The notes under the pieces were generated by a model that saw only the letters and a program-made list of their open reading frames with translations, had not been told where the DNA came from and made no database searches. From assembly GCA_015488755.1 (NCBI GenBank), contig WFNB01000023.1:1-64000 (forward strand): a stretch of DNA of 64,000 nucleotides, read 5' to 3'. A program made the position numbers and the translations under genes. Source of the DNA: Gammaproteobacteria bacterium. Its GTDB lineage: Bacteria > Pseudomonadota > Gammaproteobacteria > GRL18. This document shows, in pieces, positions 1 through 9,300 of this stretch; within the stretch, counting starts at the first letter, position 1; each line of letters begins with the position of its first letter.

Positions 1-700
1 ATGACCAGTAAATTCCCAGATATGCCAGAGTTGGATCAAAATGATTTAGCTGAGATGCAGACCCTAAAAGAAATTGTTGATTACGTCGAAGAGAAAGCCG
101 GTGCGGTAGCTCCTATAGCGAACAATGTAAGTACAACGGCTAGCAGTGGTATTGATTCAGCTCAAATCAAGCAAGGTATGTTGGAAATCGTCAATGAGAA
201 AACCGGTTACCCAGTAGAAATGCTGGATCTCAATATGAATATGGAAGCCGATCTAGGCATTGATTCCATTAAACGAGTTGAGATCCTCGGTGCCATGACC
301 AGTAAATTCCCAGATATGCCAGAGTTGGATCAAAATGATTTAGCAGAGATGCAAACGCTAAAAGAAATTGTTAATTACGTGGAAGAAAAGGCAGGTGCAA
401 CAAGTTCTGCTGAAGTCGAGACTATTTCAGCGTCATCTGTGATTGATGAAGCATTGATTCAAAATAGTATGCTAGAAATTGTCAATGAAAAAACCGGCTA
501 TCCAGTAGAAATGCTGGACTTAACGATGGATTTAGAGGCTGATTTGGGTATTGATTCCATTAAGCGAGTTGAAATTCTCGGGGCGATGACCAGTAAGTTT
601 CCTGAATTACCAGAAATGGATCAAAATGAATTGTCCGAAATGCGTACTTTAGCAGAGATTGTTAACTATGTTAAATCATTAGTACCTCAGGACAGTACCA
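1..700 (+). repeat. Tandem ACP-coding repeats inside pfaA (~294 bp period)
   Basis: The coding sequence from nt 1 recurs almost base for base from nt 295 (offset 294 = 98 codons) and, more diverged, from nt 586 (offset 291). Each unit ends with the ILGAMTSKFP region and a linker ending in EKAGA or a variant. Near-identity at synonymous positions between the first two units points to recent duplication or gene conversion. Only the end of the array is visible, so the total ACP number is unknown. Confidence 0.9.
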
Positions 701-3225
701 TTAGCCGTGCCTTGTCTGAGCAATCGCCGGAGGCTGTACAAGCGTCAGCTAATGAAAGTTCTTTTACTACTACCGAAAGTATTGTGGTAAAAAAGTTTCT
801 TCCCCGTCCTGATGTTCTGGAATCAGAAATCAGCATTACGGGGCGCACCTGTTTGATCACCGATAATGGTGATAAAGTAACCTATAATACGGCTAAATCT
901 TTGCAAATTTTGGGTTGGAAGGTGATTGTTTTACAATTACCCAACACCTTAGTTGCCAAGCCAAGTAGCCTGCCTAAAGGCGTACAAAGTGTTAAATTAG
1001 CCAAAGCAAGTGATGATGAATTAGCCAAAACTTTGGCAGCCATTACCAGTGCTCACACATTGAATGGCTTTATTCATCTTAGCGCCAAACCTTCGGCTAA
1101 AGGCAGTAAGATTAAATTCAGTAAGCGTGAGTCCAGTGTCCTAAAGTTGGCTTTTTTCAGTGCCAAATACTTAAAAGAAGCATTGCTTGATCACAGTCCA
1201 CAAGGACGTAATTTCTTTATTAGCGTCTCTTATATGGATGGTGAAATTGGTACGGGTGGTCATAATCGTTTTGAGCTGAATCAAGGTGGTCTTAATGGCT
1301 TAATTAAGACGGCCAATTTAGAATGGGAAAGTGTCTTTTGCCGTGCCATTGATATCAACCCAAAAATTACGGATAAAAATGCGGCGCAAATCATTATGGA
1401 CGAAGTCTTTGACCCAGATTTATCCATTATTGAAGTAGGGCATTCGACTAAAGGACGTATGACCCTAGTCGCTGAGGTTAGACCCCATACTGAACTAGCA
1501 TCAGCCAATAGCAAAATCAGCTCTGAATCGGTCTTTTTAGTCAGTGGTGGTGCTAAGGGTGTTACCGCTGCTTGTATTATGCCATTAGCCAAACAGTACC
1601 AATGTCGCTTTATTTTGGCTGGACGTGCTCCCTATACTGGCTCTGAGCCAGAGTGGGCACAAGGCTGTGATGATGAAACAGAGCTCAAACGCAGGATCAT
1701 GGAAGCACTTAAGGCCGAAGGTGAGAAACCAACGCCGGTTATTGTTAATAAGCGTTTAAGAGCCATTAAGTCAGAGCGTGAAATTAGTAATACCTTACAG
1801 GAAATTACTGCTCTTGGTGGTCAGGCTGAATACATCAGTGCCGATGTTACCAATAGTGATGCGCTCAAAGAACAATCTGCTCCAGCCATTAAAAAACTGG
1901 GTAACATTACTGGTTTGATCCACGGTGCAGGTGTATTGGCTGATAAACCCATTCATAAGAAAACCGAAAATGATTTTAACGCGGTGATTAATACCAAAAT
2001 TGATGGCTTAGAAGCGATGTTATCCTTGGTCAACAAAGAGTCGCTTGACTATCTGGTACTATTTTCTTCGGCGGCAGGTTTTTATGGTAATAATGGCCAG
2101 TCAGATTATTCGGTTGCCAATGAAATACTTAATAAAACAGCCTATCAATTTAGACATTATTATCCACAATGCCATGTGGTCTCCTTTAACTGGGGGCCAT
2201 GGGATGGTGGCATGGTGACTGCTGAATTAAAACGTTACTTTAAAGAGCGTAATGTTGAGATTATTCCAATTAATGAAGGTGTTGAAATTTTTGGCAGTGA
2301 ATTACATCAAGACAGAGCAGAAACTATTCAGCTATTAGTGGGTAGTTCTATGCGCTCTGATATTGACAATACTAACAAGCCATTACGTTCTTTCTTAATT
2401 AATACTAACTTATTATTAGAAGATAATCCCTTTCTAAATGATCATGTGATTGGTGGCAACCCAGTGTTACCATCAGCCACAGCATTATCGTGGATGGCAA
2501 ATATTTGTGAACGTATTAACCCTTCGTATCACTTTTTTGAATGTAATAATTTTCAAGTGCTTAAAGGAATTGTCTTTGATAAAACTCAGGCCGACTCATA
2601 TCAGGTGGATGTAAAAGAAGAATCAAATGATGATAATATTTGTCGTTTGCAAGTGACTATTTCATCTAAAAAAGAAGATGCTAAGGCGCTATGGCATTAT
2701 AAAGCCGATATCTTAGTGGCTAAAGAAATACCCGAAGTGCCTCTATATACACAATCTGACTTAAATGAAACACAAAATACCACAGGTGAAACCTTGTATA
2801 GTAATGGTACTTTGTTTCATGGTTCTTTATTTCAAGGAATTGAGAAGGTTATTAATACCTCAATGGAAAAACTGACCCTATTATGTAACCTTAATAAGGT
2901 TAAAGATAAAGAGCAGGGTCAGTTCCCCATTAGTTCAATTAATCCATTTGCCACGGACTTGATGTTTCAAGCCATGTTAGTTTGGGTAAGAGAACATCGT
3001 CACTTAGGTAGCTTGCCATTGAAGTTCTTAAAAGTGATTAATTACAAATCAATTCCCACACATAAAGATTTTTATATTTCTTTAGATGTGGATTCTACTT
3101 CTGACACGAATATGAAGGCAGATGTTGTCATTCATGATCATAGTGGTAATATTTATTCTAGAGCCTTTGGGGCTGAAGTAACAGTGAGTGAGAGTTTAAA
3201 TGCTATTTTTGCACCTAAAAAATAG
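1..3225 (+). CDS. pfaA: PUFA synthase subunit PfaA, C-terminal part (ACP repeats - KR - DH-like); 5' end outside window
   Basis: This is the 3' part of the multidomain polyketide-type synthase that builds long-chain polyunsaturated fatty acids. Position 1 is not the true start: the first residues are the tail of an acyl carrier domain that recurs in frame at nt 295 and 586, so the gene runs in from the left. Two complete ACPs carry the phosphopantetheine motif DLGIDSIKRVEIL, with serines at window residues 89 and 186. A ketoreductase follows: NADPH-binding VSGGAKG near residue 512 and a SSAAGFYGNNGQSDYSVAN stretch near 685. The last ~270 residues resemble the DH-like hot-dog region of PfaA (DHVIGGNPVLPSA near 814). 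The KS and malonyl-transferase domains would lie upstream. pfaC and pfaD follow on the same strand. Confidence 0.93.
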   Translation: MTSKFPDMPELDQNDLAEMQTLKEIVDYVEEKAGAVAPIANNVSTTASSGIDSAQIKQGMLEIVNEKTGYPVEMLDLNMNMEADLGIDSIKRVEILGAMTSKFPDMPELDQNDLAEMQTLKEIVNYVEEKAGATSSAEVETISASSVIDEALIQNSMLEIVNEKTGYPVEMLDLTMDLEADLGIDSIKRVEILGAMTSKFPELPEMDQNELSEMRTLAEIVNYVKSLVPQDSTISRALSEQSPEAVQASANESSFTTTESIVVKKFLPRPDVLESEISITGRTCLITDNGDKVTYNTAKSLQILGWKVIVLQLPNTLVAKPSSLPKGVQSVKLAKASDDELAKTLAAITSAHTLNGFIHLSAKPSAKGSKIKFSKRESSVLKLAFFSAKYLKEALLDHSPQGRNFFISVSYMDGEIGTGGHNRFELNQGGLNGLIKTANLEWESVFCRAIDINPKITDKNAAQIIMDEVFDPDLSIIEVGHSTKGRMTLVAEVRPHTELASANSKISSESVFLVSGGAKGVTAACIMPLAKQYQCRFILAGRAPYTGSEPEWAQGCDDETELKRRIMEALKAEGEKPTPVIVNKRLRAIKSEREISNTLQEITALGGQAEYISADVTNSDALKEQSAPAIKKLGNITGLIHGAGVLADKPIHKKTENDFNAVINTKIDGLEAMLSLVNKESLDYLVLFSSAAGFYGNNGQSDYSVANEILNKTAYQFRHYYPQCHVVSFNWGPWDGGMVTAELKRYFKERNVEIIPINEGVEIFGSELHQDRAETIQLLVGSSMRSDIDNTNKPLRSFLINTNLLLEDNPFLNDHVIGGNPVLPSATALSWMANICERINPSYHFFECNNFQVLKGIVFDKTQADSYQVDVKEESNDDNICRLQVTISSKKEDAKALWHYKADILVAKEIPEVPLYTQSDLNETQNTTGETLYSNGTLFHGSLFQGIEKVINTSMEKLTLLCNLNKVKDKEQGQFPISSINPFATDLMFQAMLVWVREHRHLGSLPLKFLKVINYKSIPTHKDFYISLDVDSTSDTNMKADVVIHDHSGNIYSRAFGAEVTVSESLNAIFAPKK

Positions 3226-3240
3226 CCAAGCCTAAGATAT

Positions 3241-3273
3241 TTATGCTCTATATTTTATTTTTATAGAGCATAA
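3241..3273 (+). terminator. Hairpin after pfaA, possible terminator
   Basis: A perfect 12-bp inverted repeat (TTATGCTCTATA / TATAGAGCATAA) with a 9-nt T-rich loop lies 16 nt after the pfaA stop. No T-run follows, so it may be a weak terminator or an mRNA 3'-end stabiliser between pfaA and pfaC rather than a strong stop. Confidence 0.5.
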
Positions 3274-3386
3274 ATTAATTCAATTAAATACCTCTTTAAA
3301 TTTCCTTTTCAACACAACAGTATGGTTGTCAATAGCATGAATTTGAACAATGATACTTTTTAAAAAGCGAGTGGAGACTTTTCTAA

Positions 3387-6300
3387 ATGGAAAAAATTGC
3401 GATTATTGGAACAGCCTGTTTATTTCCAGAGGCTGATACACCAGATGCGTATTGGGAAAATCTGGTTGCCAATAAAGACTCACGAGTGACTGCTCAGGCA
3501 GAGCAAATGGGTCGAGATCCTCAAGATTACTTTTCACCGGCCAAAGATACTAAAGACAACTATTATTGCACAACAGGAGGCTATATTAATGGCTTCCAAT
3601 TTGATGCTCAAAATTATTCTCTTGATGCTAATACGCTTAACACTTTGGATAATACGTTTCAATGGGCCTTACATGTTGCTCGTGAGGCACTAAAAGACTC
3701 AGGCTACTATCCATCATCTGCTAATAATCAGCAAACCAATAATAAGTGCTCTGATAATGATTTGTCTCGTTGCGGTGTTATTTTAGGTAACTTATCTTTT
3801 CCAACTAAAAAATCCAATGCCTTATTTTCACCTTTGTATCATCAGGCTATGGCAACGCCATTAAAAGACTTGTTTGGCTCAGCTGATTTTTCTATGGGTG
3901 ATAAAGCCAGTAATGAATTTGCTAATGGTATGGTTGCAGGGCATCCCGCCAGTATTATTAATGATGCCTTAAATTTGGGTGATGTGTCTGTGGTGCTCGA
4001 TGCCGCCTGTGCCTCTTCTCTTTATAGTATGAAATTGGCCTGTTCTTATTTGCAATCGCATAAAGCTGACATGATGTTAGCCGGTGCTGTGAGTGCGGCC
4101 GATCCATGGTTTGTTGCCATGGGCTTTTCGACCTTTAAGGCCTTTCCTGAAAATATTGCCAGTTGTCCCTTGGATAAAAACTCCAGTGGTTTAAATACGG
4201 GTGAAGGTGCCGGCATGTTTGTCTTAAAGCGCTATGATGATGCTCTGCGAGATGGTGATACGATTCATGCGGTTATTAGCGGTATTGGGCTCTCTAATGA
4301 TGGTAAAGGTAAATTTGTTCTAAGTCCCAATGAAGCAGGCCAAACGGTTTGTTATGAGCGAGCTTATAAAAGTACCCATATTAATCCTGAAGATGTGGAT
4401 TATGTTGAATGCCATGCAACGGGGACTCCCTTGGGTGATGCGACAGAAATTCATTCTATGGAAAACTTCTTTGCCAACAAAGATGTGCATTTTACTATGG
4501 GCACAGCCAAGTCTAATTTTGGCCATTTATTAACCTCTGCGGGTATGGCAGGGATGTTAAAAATTATTCTGGCAATGAAAAATGACCTACTGCCTGCTAC
4601 GGTTCATATTAAAGAGCCATTGCAGTCAAGCAGTGATAAAATTGCCGGCGATAACATTCTTACCCAAAATAAAGCATGGCCTGATAGCACAAATAAAGTA
4701 GCTGCGATTAGCGCATTTGGTTTTGGCGGTACAAACGCCCATTTAATTTTAGAAGAAGCATCTGAAGCGAGTACCACTCAATCCAGCATAAAGAAAAAAA
4801 TTACACCCACAACAGAAGCTCTTAGTATCATTGGTATGGGAGCTTATTTTGGTCAAAGTAAAGACTTAACGCACTTTGAACAGCTTATCTATAATGCTCA
4901 AGCTCTGAGCTCACCATTGCCAAAAAATCGTTGGCAGGGGATTGATCAGGATCGCGCCATTTTGGAACAATTTGGCATTGCCCACGATGACATTGAATTG
5001 AATGGCAATTTTATTGATCAATTTGATTTTGATCACCTTTATTTTAAAATTCCACCCGAAGAACAAGCTCCCTTACTGCCTCAGCAATTATTAATGATGA
5101 AAGTGATTGATGAAGCACTACAGGATGCGAAACTACCTAAAGGCGGTAATATCGGAGTGATTGTGGCAATGGAAATGGATCTCGGTATTCATCAGTTCCG
5201 GGGTCGTATTGATATTGCGTGGCAATTGCAAGAAAGTTTAAAAAATAGCCATATTACTTTGACTGTAGAGCAACAAGCACAACTGACTGATATTTTAAAA
5301 GATAGTTTGCATAATGCTGTGGAAATTAACCAGTTTACCAGTTTTATAGGCAATATTATTCCCTGTCGGATCTGCTCATTATGGGATTTTTCAGGGCCTG
5401 CATTTACTATTTCATCTGAAGAAAATTCTACCTTTAAAGCACTTGAAGTCGCACAACTATTTTTAGACTCGGGTGATGTCGATGCTATGGTTGTGGGTGC
5501 AGTCGATATGGCCGGTGGCATTGAGCACATCTATTTACAAAAACAACGCAATGCTGATTATGCCCCTAATTGGCGTATTGGTGAAGGCGGTGGTGCTCTG
5601 GTATTAAAACGTCAAGATCAGGTGCTTAATTCAGATAGAGTCTATGCCAGTATTGATTCTTTTTCTGGTGTGCGTTTTAAAAACAATCAAGATATGGCAA
5701 ATAGTTTAAAACAGGCCGCTGATCGTACTTTGCAACAGGCCAATATTACACGCAATGTAATTGATTACATTGAATTAAACAGCAGTGCCATGAGTCACCA
5801 TGAGCAAGCAGAAATTGACAGCCTAAAACAACTCTACCCAAATGCCATTGATTCATCAGAGAAACCGACACAAACTTGCGCCTTAGGCAGTGTGAAAGCC
5901 AATATCGGCCATACCTTTGTGGCCTCTGGCATGGCCAGTGTTATTAAAACAGCCTTATGCTTATATCAGCGTTTTATTCCCGGCGTTGCTGACTCAGATA
6001 TACTACGAAGCACCAATGATTGGGATGAAACACAGTTTTATTTTCCACAGGCATCAAGACCTTGGTTATTAAATTCACAACAGAAAAAACGCTATGCGAT
6101 GATTAATAATCTGGGGCAGGATAATACCGCCTTTAATGTGATTATGTCAGATACGGCCTCTAGTGCCCGTGCAGAGAAAAGTAAGGTAGAAACAAACAGG
6201 GCAGAAAAAAAACCAGTACCTAACAATCATTATCTTGATGGCTTGGACTTTTTCTTGGTGCCTCTTTATGCAGATTCTGAGCAGGCCTTACATACACAGT

Positions 6301-9300
6301 TGGTCTCTTTAAGTAATGATATCCAAGCGACCACAGAGCTTAATGAATTAGCTTGGGGGAAACTGACGGATTTTACCAAATATGCTCAAGATGCTCGCTA
6401 TCGTATGTCTTTATTGGCACATTCTATAGAAGAATTACAGCGAGAAATACAATCTGCGATTAAAGGCATCAGTAATGCCTTTAACAATAATGAAGAATGG
6501 TCAACCCCATTAGGCAGTTACTTTACGCCAAATCCACAGGCTCAAAAAGGTAAGGTTGCCTTTGTGTATCCAGGGGGCTTTAATTCCTATATTGGTATGT
6601 CGAGCAATCTTTTTCAGTTATTTCCTGAAATCACCGATCTTGTTGCCGATTCAACCTCCAGTTTGCGCCAGATGATGCGCACCCATTATGTCTACCCACA
6701 AACGCTCAATGCACCGGATAAAAAAACCTTAAAACAGCTTGAGGCACAAATGGGTGACGATGCAGTGGCGATGTTTGAGTCCGGTATTATGAGCTCTATT
6801 CTTTATACCAAGGTTATTCAGGACTTGTTGGGTGTGCAACCTCAGGCGGCCTTTGGTCATAGTATGGGTGAATTATCCATGTTATTTTCATCAGGTGCTT
6901 GGGATAATACCGATTATATGAGTAACACCTTGCATTCGACTCCTACGTTCCATAATCGTTTAGTCGGTGAAATGGATGTAGTGCGTCAGGCATGGGATTT
7001 ACCCCCTTCAAGTGAAGATGAAAAGCCCATTTGGGGTACTTATACGCTACGCATTTCACCAGAAAAAGCTGCCGAAGTATTAGCCGAAGAAGAACGAGTT
7101 TTTCTGATCATTATTAATGCCCCTAATGAAATTGTTATTGCCGGTGATGATGAAGCCTGTCGTCGAGTGGTTAAAAAATTAAAATGGCGACTTTTCCCCG
7201 TCCCCATTAAAGATGTGGTACACAATGAGTTGGTTAAAGCTGAGTTTGATGCCCTAAAGCGTTTGCATACGATGCCGACCACAACTATTAACGGGATAGA
7301 TTTTTATACTGCAGCCAACTATCAAAAAACTGAGTTAAAAGAGGATGTTATCGGCCATAATATCGCTACTTTTTATACTCAAATGGTTGACTTTCCTAAG
7401 CTGGTTAGGCAAGTTTATGATGATGGTGCGCGTATTTTTATTGAACTTGGGCCACAAAGCAGTTGTACCAAATGGGTGAGTGAAAGCCTTAAAGGTAAAG
7501 AACATTTAGCTGTGGGTATTAATCGTAAAGGTGTGGATGATCACACCTCATTATTAAAAATGGCGGCCAAACTCAGTAGTCATGGTTTGTCTATGGCATT
7601 GGATAAGCTCTGTCCTAAACCCCAGACATTGTCAGTAGATGATAATAAGCCCAGTTTAGTTAAACCGGTTATCTTAGGTAAAAAACCCTTTGCAGAGGTT
7701 ATTTTAAGTGCTGAAAATCGTGTTAAATTTAAACCTATGCCGATTTCTACACCGCCTATTTCTACACCAGTAGTACATCATGAACAGAAAAAAGATATTC
7801 CTAAATCAGCTCCTAACTATAAGACTTCGTTAAATACCTCAAAAGTAGTTGTCAATGCTCAGCCAGTAACTACACAAAAGATAGGGCAAGAGACAGTAGG
7901 ACAAAGCTCAATTCAATCAGATGTGAAGCAACACCATCCGTCAGCCAGAATACAACCGTTAATGGAACAAAGTATGACACATGTTATTAGTGATACCACT
8001 GCAAATTTATCAGCAAAAGCTTATCTAATACCGAACTATCAAAGTGATATGCTGCATAAAATGATCCAGCATAATATTCAATTGAGTCAGATGCATACTG
8101 AATTTATGGCCTCAAGACATGATGGTTTACAATCACTCAGTGCTGCAATTATTAATAATATTCATTCGCCTGATAGCCATGTGCGTAATAATAATGTTGT
8201 TCATTCGAATCATAGTGCTCAAAATTCTATTGTTGTCTTAGACGATGCTTTAAGTAACAGCACTAAGAATACGAATAGCGTAGCACAAGAAGGTATTAGA
8301 CAACTCTTTCCAAGTGAATACAGCCAGGCTGAACAAATTATTTTTTCTGAACAGGACTTACGTGAATTTGCCTATGGTAAAATTGGCAATGTCTTTGGCT
8401 CTGATTACGATAGTATTGATTGCTATTCTCGTCGTGTTATGTTGCCAATGGATCCTTACCTTTTGGTTACTCGTGTTACTGAAATGCAAGCGAAAAAAGG
8501 TGCTTTTGTCCCCTCTAAAATGACTACGGAGTATGACATACCACATAATGCGTGGTATTCCACCGATGGTCAAATCCCTACTTGTATCTGTATTGAGTCA
8601 GGACAATGTGACTTACTATTAATCAGTTATATGGGTATTGATTTTGATAATAAGGGAAAGTATCTTTATCGCTTATTAGATTGCACCCTAACCTTTTTGG
8701 ATGATCAACCCAAAGAGGGGCAGACTTTGCGTTATGAGATTTCAATCAACTCCTTTGCCAAACATAAAAATAATTTATTATTCTTTTTCTCCTATGAATG
8801 CTTTGTTGGCGATAAAATGATCCTAAAAATGGATAATGGCTGTGCCGGTTTCTTCTCAGATGAAGAGTTAGCTGTAGGTAAAGGTGTTATCCGCACTAAA
8901 GAAGAAATTGAAGCTCGTGCTAAAGTCCAAAAAACATCTTTCACGCCGATATTGCATTGCCAGAAAACATCTTTTGATGAAAAGGATATGTATTATTTAA
9001 TGGAAGGGGATTTAGCAAGCTGTTATGCCAATCCTGATTATGATAAAAAAGGCACCAATCCATCCCTACATTTTCCATTAGAAAAAATTCTTATGTTGGA
9101 TCGGGTTACTTCTGTGGATCGTACGGGTGGTCTATGGGGGCTTGGTTTGATTGAAGCAGAAAAAGATCTGTCACCAGATGAATGGTATTTTACCAGCCAT
9201 TTCCGTGATGATCCTGTCTTAGCGGGTTCATTAATGTCTGAAGGCTGTGTGCAATTATTACAATTTTTTATGTTGTACCTAGGCTTGCAGACAAAAACCA

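Noticed and set aside
1-3. ATG at position 1 as the true start of the first gene
   Set aside because: The sequence starting there is the tail of an ACP unit that recurs in frame; the gene clearly begins upstream of the window.
1-700. Direct repeats as a CRISPR array
   Set aside because: The ~294-bp period codes in frame for ACP domains; there are no short repeats with unique spacers.
1281-1592. 103-aa minus-strand ORF
   Set aside because: It lies entirely inside the pfaA ketoreductase region and has no recognisable features; a shadow frame.
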